Assembly: GCF_000325705.1 (NCBI RefSeq)
Contig: NC_019904.1
Span: 3,536,001 to 3,600,000, forward strand
DNA: 64,000 nt
Origin: Echinicola vietnamensis DSM 17526
GTDB taxonomy: Bacteria; Bacteroidota; Bacteroidia; Cytophagales; Cyclobacteriaceae
Direction of reading: 5' to 3'
Positions 36,344 through 47,654 of the stretch are shown one piece after another. The notes below the pieces were generated by a model that was given only the letters and a program-made list of their open reading frames with translations, searched no databases and was not told where the DNA came from. Every line of letters starts with the position of its first letter. Position 1 is the stretch's first letter. The position numbers and the translations under genes were made by a program.

Positions 36344-37441
36344 ATGAAAAATATCCAGTTCATATCCTTAAGTGTACTAATTAATTTTGCTTTTTTATTA
36401 TCTGTTCATGCTCAGGCTGTTGTGGAATCTCCGCTCATTTGGGAAAGGCAGAAGGCATCACTTGGTTCGGTGATGGAAGAATATGGAAAAGTTACCACAG
36501 AATTTTTTGTGGCCAATGATGGTGATGCGCCTGTGATCATTGAAGAAGTAGAAACCGATTGTGGCTGTACTACGGTTGATTTTGTATCGGATACCTTGCT
36601 TCATAACCAAATTGGCGCCATCAAGGTGGACTATCAGCCTACTGGTTTTGGTGGTGATTTTGAGAAAAAAGTTGTCGTAAAAACCAATATCAACCCCGCT
36701 GGCGATACGCTTTACCTAGAAGGGTTTAACATTCCCTATCCAGAAAATGTGGCTTCCTATTATGACTATAAAGTAGGAAGTTTGGGATTTAGGTTTAGTT
36801 CTATCAATATGGGAGATGTATTTACGAATGAACCCAAAATCAAATATGTCGATTTTTATAATTTCAAGGACCTTCCCATAACCTTGGATCATGACCATAG
36901 TGGTTTGCCTGCTCATGTAAAAATTAACATGATTCCTGCTATTGTCCCAGCTAAATCCCGTGGTTTACTGGCCATCCAATATGATGGTGCAGAGAAAAAT
37001 GACTTAGGTTTCTTTGATGAACAGGTGGCTTTTAAAATTGAATCTAGAGGTGATCAAGGCGTTGAATTGAGGTTATTGACCACCGTTCAGGAGTATTTTG
37101 CCCCTGTTCCAAAAAGTGAGGTCAACCAAGTTCCCCGGTTGGGGGTATCAGAAGTGGAGGTGGATTTGGGTCGGATTTCCAGTAAAGAGACCGTCCATCA
37201 TGAGATTACGCTTAGCAACATGAGCCCTAAGGAAGTTAATATTCGGAAGGTGGTGACCAATTGTGATTGTATGCAATTCCAATTGCCATCCTATGATTTG
37301 TCCCCAGGAGACAAGGTAACGCTAACACTGACTTTTGATCCTTCAGGTCGCTTGGGAATTGATCATAAAATGGTGTCAATATTCAGTAATGATCCTCTAA
37401 ATCCTACCCGAACCATTGTGTTTAAAAGTAGGATTGACTAA
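36344..37441 (+). CDS. exported protein with two DUF1573 domains
   Basis: 365 aa when started at ATG 36344 (a GTG at 36338 is an alternative). Signal peptide MKNIQFISLSVLINFAFLLSVHA. The first DUF1573 domain (about 38-120) has EYGKVTTEFFVANDGDAPVIIEEVETDCGCTTVD; the second (about 265-365) has DLGRISSKETVHHEITLSNMSPKEVNIRKVVTNCDC and SNDPLNP. These Ig-like domains are very common in exported Bacteroidota proteins; the C-G-C and C-D-C pairs are conserved. Function unknown; periplasmic or surface location is expected. Confidence 0.85.
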   Translation: MKNIQFISLSVLINFAFLLSVHAQAVVESPLIWERQKASLGSVMEEYGKVTTEFFVANDGDAPVIIEEVETDCGCTTVDFVSDTLLHNQIGAIKVDYQPTGFGGDFEKKVVVKTNINPAGDTLYLEGFNIPYPENVASYYDYKVGSLGFRFSSINMGDVFTNEPKIKYVDFYNFKDLPITLDHDHSGLPAHVKINMIPAIVPAKSRGLLAIQYDGAEKNDLGFFDEQVAFKIESRGDQGVELRLLTTVQEYFAPVPKSEVNQVPRLGVSEVEVDLGRISSKETVHHEITLSNMSPKEVNIRKVVTNCDCMQFQLPSYDLSPGDKVTLTLTFDPSGRLGIDHKMVSIFSNDPLNPTRTIVFKSRID

Positions 37442-37446
37442 AGCAC

Positions 37447-38655
37447 TTACTTGAAGGCAGGAATACCGGTAATCTCTTGGCCTAAAATCAGCAAATGAAT
37501 ATCATGGGTTCCTTCATAGGTGATGACCGATTCTAAGTTCATCATATGGCGCATGATGGGATAGTCACCGGTAATTCCCATTCCGCCGTGAATCTGCCTA
37601 GCTTCTCGCGCGATCTCCAGTGCCATGGCGACATTATTGCGTTTGGCCATGGAAATTTGAGCTGACGTGGCTTTGCCTTGGTCTTTTAATGTTCCTAAGC
37701 GCCATGCCAGTAACTGGGCCTTGGTGATTTCGGTAAGCATTTCCGCTAATTTTTTCTGGACTAATTGAAATGCGGCAATAGGTTTGTCAAATTGGATACG
37801 TTCCATGGCATATCGTTTTGCAGATTCGTAGCAGTCCATTGCTGCTCCAATGGCTCCCCAGGCAATGCCATACCGCGCGGCATCAAGACACATCAGTGGA
37901 GCGCTGAGTCCAGACTTCCCCGGCAAGAGGTTTTCTTTTGGGACTTTCACATTGTCAAAGACAAGTTCACCGGTACAGCTGGCACGAAGGGACCATTTAT
38001 GGTGGGTTGTTGGAGTGGTAAAGCCTTCCATGCCTCTTTCTACGATAAGTCCATGGATTCGTCCGTTTTCATCTTTGGCCCATACTACGGCTATATCGGC
38101 TTCAGGAGCATTAGAAATCCACATTTTGGCACCATTTAGTAAGTAGTGGTCGCCATTGTCTTTGAAGGATGTTGTTAAGCCGCCAGGGTTGGAGCCATGA
38201 TCTGGTTCGGTAAGGCCAAAACACCCGAGCCATTCTCCTGAGGCCAGTTTTGGTAAAAACTTTTCCCGCTGCTCTTCCGATCCGAATGCGTGGATCGGAT
38301 ACATGACCAAGGATCCTTGGACAGAAACCGTGGAGCGCATCCCGGAGTCTCCCCGTTCAATTTCCTGCATGATCAACCCATATGAAATATAATCTAGTCC
38401 ACCCCCTCCATATTTAGCGGGAATTTGTGGCCCAAAAGCCCCAATCTCTCCAAACTTGGGGACAATTTCTGAAGGGAAATGGGCATCTTGTGCCCATTCT
38501 TCGATGTAAGGAGATACTTCCTTTTTGACAAAATCCCGGAGAGATTGTCGAATCAGTAAATGTTCTGCTGTAAACAGGTCATCGAGGCCATAAAAATCAA
38601 CTCCCTCAAAGAGGTCTTGTTTGGCAGATGCGCTGTGATCCTGAATTGACGACAT
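37447..38655 (-). CDS. gcdH: acyl-CoA dehydrogenase, probable glutaryl-CoA dehydrogenase
   Basis: FAD enzyme that oxidises and decarboxylates glutaryl-CoA to crotonyl-CoA in lysine and tryptophan breakdown. 402 aa. FAD-binding blocks CFGLTEPDHGSNPGG and MWISNAPEADIAVVWAK; Arg-containing RYGIAWGAIGAAMDCYESAKRYAMERIQFDKPIAAFQLVQKKLAEM; QIHGGMGITGDYPIMRHMMNLE; and the catalytic Glu in TYEGTHDIHLLILGQEITG (about 381). The EGTHDIHxLILG ending is characteristic of glutaryl-CoA dehydrogenases. Divergent from kynA with a 129-bp shared promoter region, which fits a common catabolic theme. Confidence 0.88.
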   Translation of the reverse strand: MSSIQDHSASAKQDLFEGVDFYGLDDLFTAEHLLIRQSLRDFVKKEVSPYIEEWAQDAHFPSEIVPKFGEIGAFGPQIPAKYGGGGLDYISYGLIMQEIERGDSGMRSTVSVQGSLVMYPIHAFGSEEQREKFLPKLASGEWLGCFGLTEPDHGSNPGGLTTSFKDNGDHYLLNGAKMWISNAPEADIAVVWAKDENGRIHGLIVERGMEGFTTPTTHHKWSLRASCTGELVFDNVKVPKENLLPGKSGLSAPLMCLDAARYGIAWGAIGAAMDCYESAKRYAMERIQFDKPIAAFQLVQKKLAEMLTEITKAQLLAWRLGTLKDQGKATSAQISMAKRNNVAMALEIAREARQIHGGMGITGDYPIMRHMMNLESVITYEGTHDIHLLILGQEITGIPAFK

Positions 38656-38784
38656 ATAATTTTGGTTTATTGGGTTTTTAGATGGAATTTTACACTTTAT
38701 ATTTTGATCAAAACTTCTCTAAAGCCTCTAAAATATAGCCAAGAAGTTTGAAAAAATGACAGCAAGGCTGCAAAAAATATATCC

Positions 38785-39759
38785 ATGAGCAAGGAGCAAC
38801 CATCTAAGGAGATCATCGAAAAAATCCAGTTGTTACATGAAAAGTATAAGGCCTCCGGCCAGGACATGCTGTCCTATTTGGAGGGGCTGTTGTATGCCGA
38901 TTACCTAACCTACTGGGATTATATCAACCTCGATACACTGCTGACCTTACAGCAACCCAAAACGTCTTTTAAGGATGAAAAAATCTTTATCATTTATCAT
39001 CAAATAACCGAACTTTACTTTAACCTGATCATATGGGAGTTGGAGCAAATATGTGAAAAGGATAGGGTAGATGGGGGATTTTTAAAGCTGCGGTTGGAAC
39101 GAATCATCATGTATTTTGACCAACTGATATCGTCCTTTTCGGTGATGTGGAAAGGGATGGAAAAAGAGCAGTTTTTAAAGTTTAGGATGTCTCTTCTGCC
39201 ATCGAGTGGGTTTCAGAGTGCCCAGTACCGCATTATTGAAATCATGTCTACCGAAATTCAGTGCTTGGTGAATTTACAGGAAAGAGAGGATTACCGGGAT
39301 ATTAACCTCACCAATGTGGACAGTCTTTTTGACATTCTCTATTGGCAATTTGGGGCCAAAGAGCTGGCTACCGGAGAGAAAACCCTTACCTTGAAGACCT
39401 TTGAGGAAAAATATGGAAAGCAATTGAAGGAACTGATCCTGAAGTGCAGGAAGAAGAATTTGTGGAAAATATACCAACACTGTCCTGATATTGACGAAGA
39501 ATTGACGGAGATGATGAGGACACTGGACCTTAAGGCAAATGTCTATTGGCCATTGGCTCATTATAAATCGGCGGTTAGATATCTCCATAAGGCTCCTGCC
39601 GATATTGCGGCAACAGGAGGGACCAATTGGCAAAAATACCTTCCACCGCGTTTTCAAAAAGTAGTCTTTTATCCTGAACTTTGGACGGAGCAGGAAATGA
39701 AGGAATGGGGTAAAGGTTGGGTTGTCAAGGAGATCTTTGGGCAGGAGAATGTGGAGTAA
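38785..39759 (+). CDS. kynA: tryptophan 2,3-dioxygenase family protein
   Basis: Heme dioxygenase opening the indole ring of tryptophan to N-formylkynurenine. 324 aa. IIYHQITELYFNLIIWELEQI contains the distal-side His of the HQxxEL motif; FRMSLLPSSGFQSAQYRIIE is the substrate-binding block with the conserved Arg and Ser. HYKSAVRYLHK carries the likely axial heme His region, and a GGTNW loop near the end replaces the more usual GTGG. This longer variant is common in Bacteroidota. The kynurenine-pathway genes that would follow are not in the window. Confidence 0.88.
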   Translation: MSKEQPSKEIIEKIQLLHEKYKASGQDMLSYLEGLLYADYLTYWDYINLDTLLTLQQPKTSFKDEKIFIIYHQITELYFNLIIWELEQICEKDRVDGGFLKLRLERIIMYFDQLISSFSVMWKGMEKEQFLKFRMSLLPSSGFQSAQYRIIEIMSTEIQCLVNLQEREDYRDINLTNVDSLFDILYWQFGAKELATGEKTLTLKTFEEKYGKQLKELILKCRKKNLWKIYQHCPDIDEELTEMMRTLDLKANVYWPLAHYKSAVRYLHKAPADIAATGGTNWQKYLPPRFQKVVFYPELWTEQEMKEWGKGWVVKEIFGQENVE

Positions 39760-40009
39760 AAAGTAAACCACATGGCCTGTTCTAGCTATAGAATAGAATG
39801 AATTACCTGAAATATACATTAGCCAATCTATCACGATCTGAAGCGAAATAAAAGCCTTTAGTCTGCTGGTTCCGGATAGGCCACGAGCGATCCAGAAACG
39901 CTGTCGGCAAACAGGCTGTTTTTTATCAATTCAATGGATCCAAAACGGTCGTCTGGATAGGTTATCAATTGACATGTATCATTCGGGTTTACGGATAATA
40001 TCCTACAAA

Positions 40010-41593
40010 ATGAGAAAAGAAATAGAGCTTAAGTTGAGCCCCGAAGAGGCCTTTGACCAGCAGCAATTTGAAAGTATTGTGGTCAAGTCATTAGGCTTGG
40101 ACGTGAAGTCAGATAACGTTATCATTCGGGCGTTAAAGCGCTCCATAGATGCGCGGGGGAGGAAAGTGAAAGTCAATGTTACAGTCGAAATATTTTTGAA
40201 CGAAACCCCTCCGCCCAGGATTACGGCTTCTGTAGATTATCCCGCTATCAGTAATGGAAAAACTGTGATCATCGTGGGGGCTGGGCCAGCAGGACTTTTT
40301 GCGGCACTTCGAGTCATAGAACTGGGAGGAAAACCGATCGTGTTGGAGCGGGGAAAGGATGTACGTACGCGTCGTCGGGATTTGGCGGCCATTAATAAGG
40401 AACACCTTGTAAATCCCGAATCCAACTACTGTTTCGGCGAGGGAGGGGCAGGTACCTATTCGGATGGAAAACTCTATACCCGATCCAAAAAGCGAGGAGA
40501 TGTAAGGCGGATTCTTGAGATCATGGTGGCCCATGGGGCGCGTGAAGATATACTGGTGGATGCTCATCCACACATTGGTACCAATAAATTGCCTCAGCTG
40601 GTAAGTAAGCTTCGGGAGAGCATTTTGGGGGCAGGTGGAGAAATCTTTTTTGATACCAAAGTTACGGACTTTATTCTGAAAGACGGAGAAATGATTGGAG
40701 TAGTGACCGCTGAAGGGAAGCGGATCGAAGGTATCGGGGTAATTTTGGCCACGGGCCATTCTGCTCGGGATATTTTTCATTTGCTTCATTCAAAAGGCGT
40801 CTTTTTAGAAGCAAAACCATTTGCCCTAGGGGTAAGGGTGGAGCATGACCAGGGACTGATCGATCAGATTCAGTATCACTGTACCAGCGAAAGGGGGCCC
40901 TATTTACCGGCTTCGTCCTATGCATTGGTACAGCAAACCATGTTTGGTGGGAAGCAGCGTGGTGTATTTTCTTTTTGTATGTGTCCGGGAGGGTTTATCG
41001 TTCCGGCGGCCACCTCGCCAGGAGAGCTGGTCGTTAATGGCATGAGTCCAAGTAGAAGGGATAGCAAATTTGCCAATTCTGGAATTGTAGTGGCTGTGGA
41101 ACTGGAAGATATTCCGGCGCAGTATCATCGCTTCGGTCCTTTATCAGCGATGATGTTTCAGGCCGATGTGGAGAAGGCTGCCTGGCAATCAGCAGGGAGT
41201 ACCCAAGTGGCACCTGCACAGCGTTTAGTGGATTTTGTCGAAGGCAGGACAAGTCAATCTCTGCTCGACACTTCTTATCAGCCGGGACTGGCACCTGTAA
41301 ACATGGCCAAAGAGGTATTGCCGGAATTTATTTCAGTAAGATTGCAGCAGGCATTTAAGGGGTTTGGCCAGAAAATGAACGGGTATTTGACCAATGATGC
41401 CCAAATTGTAGGGGTGGAAAGCAGGACTTCTTCTCCTGTGCGGATCCCTCGGGACCGGGAGCGTTTTGAGCACACAGAGGTGAAGCGGTTTTATCCCTGT
41501 GGTGAAGGGGCAGGATATGCAGGTGGCATTGTTTCTGCTGCGATGGATGGTGAGCGTTGTGCGGAAAAATTAATGGAAACCTATGGGAAATAA
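40010..41593 (+). CDS. FAD-dependent oxidoreductase of the COG2509 group
   Basis: I start at 40010 (MRKEIELKLSPEEAF, 527 aa); an ATG at 39974 adds 12 residues. An N-terminal domain of about 80 residues (KSLGLDVKSDNVIIRALKRSIDARGR) precedes the dinucleotide fold VIIVGAGPAGLFAALRVIELGGKPIVLERG. Then YCFGEGGAGTYSDGKLYTRSKKRG, GVILATGHSARDIFHLL and a C-terminal CGEGAGYAGGIVSAAMDG FAD contact. The reaction of these widespread proteins has not been settled to my knowledge. Its 3' end overlaps the CoA-binding gene by 11 bp, so both are co-translated. Confidence 0.85.
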   Translation: MRKEIELKLSPEEAFDQQQFESIVVKSLGLDVKSDNVIIRALKRSIDARGRKVKVNVTVEIFLNETPPPRITASVDYPAISNGKTVIIVGAGPAGLFAALRVIELGGKPIVLERGKDVRTRRRDLAAINKEHLVNPESNYCFGEGGAGTYSDGKLYTRSKKRGDVRRILEIMVAHGAREDILVDAHPHIGTNKLPQLVSKLRESILGAGGEIFFDTKVTDFILKDGEMIGVVTAEGKRIEGIGVILATGHSARDIFHLLHSKGVFLEAKPFALGVRVEHDQGLIDQIQYHCTSERGPYLPASSYALVQQTMFGGKQRGVFSFCMCPGGFIVPAATSPGELVVNGMSPSRRDSKFANSGIVVAVELEDIPAQYHRFGPLSAMMFQADVEKAAWQSAGSTQVAPAQRLVDFVEGRTSQSLLDTSYQPGLAPVNMAKEVLPEFISVRLQQAFKGFGQKMNGYLTNDAQIVGVESRTSSPVRIPRDRERFEHTEVKRFYPCGEGAGYAGGIVSAAMDGERCAEKLMETYGK

Positions 41594-41963
41594 GACTTTA
41601 AAAAAGACAGTGATTATTGGGGCTACAAGCAATCCCCAGAAATATGCTTTTTTGGCAGCAGAAATGCTTCAGGAACATGGGCAGCCCTTTGTCCCCTTGA
41701 GTATCCATGGAGGGGAAGTACTGGGGGAAAACATCTTAGACCTGAAAGAGAAGCCAGCAGTGCCTGACGTGCATACGGTGACGCTGTATATCAATTCAAG
41801 TCATCAGCCTGAATGGGAAAATTATCTCATCTCATTACAGCCAAAACGTGTCATATTCAACCCTGGTGCTGAAAATCAATCATTTAAAGAGCGACTTGAA
41901 GCCGAAGGGATTGAGGCTGTAGAGGCTTGTACTTTGGTGATGCTCAGAACCGGGCAATTTTAG
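41583..41963 (+). CDS. CoA-binding domain protein (YccU-like)
   Basis: 126 aa, a single Rossmann-like CoA_binding_2 domain: KKTVIIGATSNPQKYAFLAAEMLQEHG at the N-terminus, VTLYINSSHQPEW in the middle, and PKRVIFNPGAENQSFKERLEAEGIEAVEACTLVML at the end. The family is predicted to bind CoA or a nucleotide; its role is not known. It overlaps the preceding flavoprotein gene, which suggests a shared metabolic task. Confidence 0.82.
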   Translation: MGNKTLKKTVIIGATSNPQKYAFLAAEMLQEHGQPFVPLSIHGGEVLGENILDLKEKPAVPDVHTVTLYINSSHQPEWENYLISLQPKRVIFNPGAENQSFKERLEAEGIEAVEACTLVMLRTGQF

Positions 41964-41989
41964 CGGTAAAGATCAATAATGAGTGTTGA

Positions 41990-44059
<2,070 letters not shown>

Positions 44060-44088
44060 TTCGAAAGGTTAATGTAAAATTAATTTTC

Positions 44089-44110
44089 AGGGGCTATATG
44101 CCCCTTTTTA
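44089..44110 (+). terminator. gyrB terminator
   Basis: AGGGGC-TATAT-GCCCCT hairpin (44089-44105) followed by a T-run, 30 bp after the gyrB stop. Confidence 0.85.
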
Positions 44111-44117
44111 CTTATAT

Positions 44118-44125
44118 TATTTTTG
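44118..44125 (+). promoter_or_regulatory. Bacteroidota-type -7 element upstream of ppk1
   Basis: TATTTTTG is an exact TAnnTTTG match just after the gyrB terminator and 109 bp before the ppk1 start. No strong -33 TTG box is visible. It would give ppk1 a leader of about 100 nt. Confidence 0.4.
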
Positions 44126-44233
44126 CGTTTTTATCAGTATTTTTCCGATGCCATAGCGATATAGGGCTGCTGTTTTCATACAGCGCCAACGGGACTATAT
44201 ATTGCGTGGTGTTGGTGGTTAAAAGAAAAAATT

Positions 44234-46369
44234 ATGGAGCAGCATACCATGGAGACATCAGAGCGAGATAGAATTGATATCAAGATCCAAAGTAGTGACT
44301 TGATCAGCAGGGATTTGAGCTGGATCAAGTTTAATTATAGGGTGCTTGACCAGTCTCAGAAATTGTCAAGGACCATCTTCGAAAAGTTGAAATTTTTGGC
44401 CATTACTGCTTCTAATCTTGATGAGTTTTTTATGATTCGGGTAGGATCGTTATATAACTATCTGGATTATGATAAGGAGCGGATTGATTATTCGGGATTG
44501 AGGGAAGACCCTTTTAAGGCGAAGTTGATGGATGATGCCCAGGGATTTCACTTTGCCCAGCATGAGCATTTTCTACATGAAATATTGCCAAAAACAAAAG
44601 CCTCTGGTTTTGAGCTCAGTAATGTCCAAAATCTCAGCAATGATGAGCAGGAAATCATCAAAGAGTATTTTTACAAGGCGGTGTATCCTATGCTCACACC
44701 AATGGTGTTTGATGGCTATCATACCTTCCCTATTTTGATGAACAAACTGCTGATCTTTGGGGTAGTGACCATCAATCCGGGAGATAAGAAAGACAATAGA
44801 AAACTCTCTTTCGTACAGATTCCTTCCAATATCCCACGTTTCTTTGAGATTGAGCGGGAGGATGAAATGGTATATGTGCCCATCGAAGAGGTGATTCGAG
44901 AGCATATTGTTTCCTTGTTCAGGAATGTGATCATTGAGAGCATAAATCTCTTTAGGATTATTCGTAACGGGGATTTTACCCTAGAGGAAACAGAGGACAT
45001 GGATTCCAATTTTTTGGAAGAAGTGAAGCGCAAGCTGAATGAACGGAAGACCGGTCGAGTGGTACGGGTAGAGGTGGAGGAAGGATATAGCAAATGGATG
45101 ATGAACCTGCTGAAAGACCGGTGGAATCTCCAGAATGATTCGGTCTTTAAAATCCGAAAGGAGAGTATGCTTGACTTTACCTGTTTTTGGCAGATTATTG
45201 GAGACAAGCGGTTTAAAGATCGTATTCCGCAACCGCCCATGCAGGTCCCTCCGTTAAGTTATCCGCTTACAGGAAGCCAGGATGTTTTCCAAGTGCTAAA
45301 GCAAAAGGATGTCCTTTTACACCATCCTTACAACAGCATGGAACCTATCATGGACCTCTTGCACAAAGCAGCCGAAGACCCAAGTGTAATGGCCATCAAG
45401 ATGACCATTTACCGGTTGGCCAAACATTCAAGGATTACCCAAGCGTTACTAAAAGCTGCAGAGAATGGAAAGCACGTTTCGGTGTTATTTGAAGTGAAGG
45501 CGCGTTTTGATGAGGAAAATAACATGCAAGAAGCCAAAAGGTTACAAAAAGCAGGCTGTTTTGTGATCTATGGGGTGAGTAATTTTAAAACCCACACCAA
45601 GCTCTTGCTGATCGTGAAGAAGGATGAAAACAAGGTGACGCGCTTTGTGCACCTAGGCTCTGGAAATTACAATGAAGATACCTCAAAACTGTATACGGAT
45701 CTGGGCTTATTGACGACTAACGAGGTCCTGGCCAATGATGTTTCTGAGTTTTTTAACGTCATTACGGGGCATTCTATGCCATCAAATTACAAAAACCTGA
45801 TTACAGCACCGCAAGGGATGCGAAAGCAGTTGATTGAGTTTGTGGAGCATGAAGCAGAAAATGCCAAAAGGGGACTTCCTTGTGGTATTGTTATAAAAGT
45901 CAACAGTTTAGAAGACAGTGAGACCATTTATGCGCTTTATAGGGCCAGCCAAAGTGGTGTTCCTATCAAATTAATTGTAAGAGGAATTTGCTGTCTCCGC
46001 CCTGGAAGGAAAGGGCTCAGTGAAAATATTGAGGTGTATTCCATTGTCGGGGATTTCTTGGAACATAGCAGAATATACCATTTCCATAATAATGGTGATT
46101 CCCGTACGTATGTAGGAAGTGCTGATATGATGGTCAGGAGTTTTGAAAAGCGACTTGAATCACTTTTCAGGGTACAGGATCCGTTCTTGGAAAAGCAATT
46201 GATGAACATTTTGGCCTATAACCTTAGGGATAATGTGAATGCGTACATCATGCAAGAAGACGGATCATATTTGGCCAAATCCCCAGAAGAGGGGGAATCG
46301 GAGTTTAACATCCATAAAGAGTTCTACCGGGTGACACCGGATATCGTAGAAAATGTATCATTACTGTAA
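44234..46369 (+). CDS. ppk1: polyphosphate kinase 1
   Basis: Makes polyphosphate reversibly from ATP. 711 aa with the four PPK1 domains. N-terminal SRDLSWIKFNYRVLDQS and LKFLAITASNLDEFFMIRV (ATP-binding side); FDGYHTFPILMNK. In the catalytic part, PSVMAIKMTIYRLAKHSRI, VLFEVKARFDEENN and NFKTHTKLLLIV contain the autophosphorylated His region. FVHLGSGNYNEDTSKLYTDLGLLTT, GIVIKVNSLEDSETIYALYRAS, and SRIYHFHNNGDSRTYVGSADMMVR with the second His region close the active site. A terminator separates it from the converging ppx gene. Confidence 0.96.
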   Translation: MEQHTMETSERDRIDIKIQSSDLISRDLSWIKFNYRVLDQSQKLSRTIFEKLKFLAITASNLDEFFMIRVGSLYNYLDYDKERIDYSGLREDPFKAKLMDDAQGFHFAQHEHFLHEILPKTKASGFELSNVQNLSNDEQEIIKEYFYKAVYPMLTPMVFDGYHTFPILMNKLLIFGVVTINPGDKKDNRKLSFVQIPSNIPRFFEIEREDEMVYVPIEEVIREHIVSLFRNVIIESINLFRIIRNGDFTLEETEDMDSNFLEEVKRKLNERKTGRVVRVEVEEGYSKWMMNLLKDRWNLQNDSVFKIRKESMLDFTCFWQIIGDKRFKDRIPQPPMQVPPLSYPLTGSQDVFQVLKQKDVLLHHPYNSMEPIMDLLHKAAEDPSVMAIKMTIYRLAKHSRITQALLKAAENGKHVSVLFEVKARFDEENNMQEAKRLQKAGCFVIYGVSNFKTHTKLLLIVKKDENKVTRFVHLGSGNYNEDTSKLYTDLGLLTTNEVLANDVSEFFNVITGHSMPSNYKNLITAPQGMRKQLIEFVEHEAENAKRGLPCGIVIKVNSLEDSETIYALYRASQSGVPIKLIVRGICCLRPGRKGLSENIEVYSIVGDFLEHSRIYHFHNNGDSRTYVGSADMMVRSFEKRLESLFRVQDPFLEKQLMNILAYNLRDNVNAYIMQEDGSYLAKSPEEGESEFNIHKEFYRVTPDIVENVSLL

Positions 46370-46373
46370 AAAG

Positions 46374-46397
46374 AAAAGCCGGTAAATACCGGCTTTT
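46374..46397. terminator. bidirectional terminator between ppk1 and ppx
   Basis: AAAAGCCGGTA (46374-46384) pairs with TACCGGCTTTT (46387-46397), 4 bp after the ppk1 stop and directly at the ppx stop. Confidence 0.85.
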
Positions 46398-47279
46398 TTA
46401 TGCTTTATTTTTATTCCGTTCATAAAGGACATTCATCACACCATCTTTTAGTCCCACATCCGGGACGATCATTCTTTTGGAATGAGCAGCTTCCATGGCT
46501 GTGAGGTAAATAGAAGTTGCCGGGATGATAACATCTGCCCTGTCAGGGTTTAGGTTGAGGACATTTACGCGTTCATCGAACGTAAAAGATGCCAAGTAAG
46601 CTTGCATCTCTTGGATTTTTGCAAAATCCAAGTACCGTTTGTTTTTTCTTGGTTTTGACAATTCGAACACCTTATTAATGTTTCCTCCGGTACCGATACA
46701 GGTAATGGCGTGCCTTTTATCAATGTTTTCTTGGATAAATGTTTTCATGGCCTTCCAAACCTTCGGGGATTCCTTGTGGTCCAAGGCTCTCACGGAACCG
46801 ATTTTAAAGGACTTTGAAGCTATCTTTTGACGGTTTTGATAAATGTTAAGCTCGGTGCTTCCTCCTCCGACATCAATATGCAAATAGGGCTTATGGTCGA
46901 TGTAATTCCATAAGGCAATGTTAATGAGATCAGCCTCCCGGTTACCGTCGATAATTTGGATTTTTAGCCCGATATCCTGCTTTACTTCTTGAGCAATTGC
47001 TCTGCCATTCTCTGATTCCCTCATCGCTGATGTAGCGCAGACCATGTAATCGTCTACCTCATAAAGATCTATGAGCAATTTGTAAGCTTTCATCAGTTTG
47101 ATGAATTTTTCCTTACTTTCCTCACTAATCTTTTTGCTATGAAATACATCTTTCCCTAGCCTTAGGGGGAATCGGACATATTCCAATTTTTTGAAATTAA
47201 TCTGCTCCTGGTGGTGGGTGACGTGGGTGATTTGGAGCCTAATGGCATTAGACCCAATATCTACTGCTGCTAACTTCAA
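46398..47279 (-). CDS. exopolyphosphatase / GppA-type phosphatase, short form
   Basis: Predicted to cut terminal phosphate from polyphosphate or pppGpp. 293 aa, covering the two actin-like ATPase domains and lacking the C-terminal HD-like extension of long PPX. AAVDIGSNAIRLQI is the phosphate-1 motif, VCATSAMRESENG contains conserved Ser/Arg, LHIDVGGGSTELNIY is the phosphate-2 region with the catalytic Glu upstream, and CIGTGGNINKVFEL follows. It converges on ppk1, so synthesis and breakdown of polyphosphate are encoded side by side. Confidence 0.9.
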   Translation of the reverse strand: MKLAAVDIGSNAIRLQITHVTHHQEQINFKKLEYVRFPLRLGKDVFHSKKISEESKEKFIKLMKAYKLLIDLYEVDDYMVCATSAMRESENGRAIAQEVKQDIGLKIQIIDGNREADLINIALWNYIDHKPYLHIDVGGGSTELNIYQNRQKIASKSFKIGSVRALDHKESPKVWKAMKTFIQENIDKRHAITCIGTGGNINKVFELSKPRKNKRYLDFAKIQEMQAYLASFTFDERVNVLNLNPDRADVIIPATSIYLTAMEAAHSKRMIVPDVGLKDGVMNVLYERNKNKA

Positions 47280-47381
47280 AATATCTTTAGGTAAGTGGTT
47301 TTGTTAAAGTTGAATTCAATAAAAACGCTTCCCAAAATTATAAATTTTAAAGTAATTACGTAAATAAATTAATGCTTCAAG

Positions 47382-47591
47382 TTATTTCTTTCGAGATATT
47401 GCCAATAATATAATGCCACCAGCGATCGCTATTCCGCCGGCATATGGGGGCCATCCGATGTCGTTTTCTTCCGTTTTATTTACTTTCAAGGGACCTGCGT
47501 CGATGACGGTTTCTTCGGTAGTAAATGAAAATCCCGTAAAAATGAACATGGCGATGCCAATAATGATGAGAATAAATCCAGTTAATTTCAT
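47382..47591 (-). CDS. small two-helix membrane protein, 69 aa
   Basis: Start taken at 47591 (MKLTGFILIIIG), with an in-frame ATG three codons earlier at 47600. A hydrophobic helix at about 3-20, a polar loop (TEETVIDAGPLKVNKTEENDIGWPP) and a second helix at about 46-63 ending in RKK. The double Lys/Arg end suggests a cytosolic C-terminus. Similar small proteins are widespread but unnamed in Bacteroidota. It is 64 bp before the TerC gene end region on the same strand and may be expressed with it. Confidence 0.6.
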   Translation of the reverse strand: MKLTGFILIIIGIAMFIFTGFSFTTEETVIDAGPLKVNKTEENDIGWPPYAGGIAIAGGIILLAISRKK

Positions 47592-47654
47592 GACAAACAA
47601 TTTAGATACGTTATTTCCATTACAAAAAACCTACCAAACCAAAAGATTACGCCA

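Noticed and set aside
40133..40789. 218-codon open frame opposite the COG2509 flavoprotein gene
   Set aside because: Antisense shadow without domains; the + strand frame carries clear FAD motifs.
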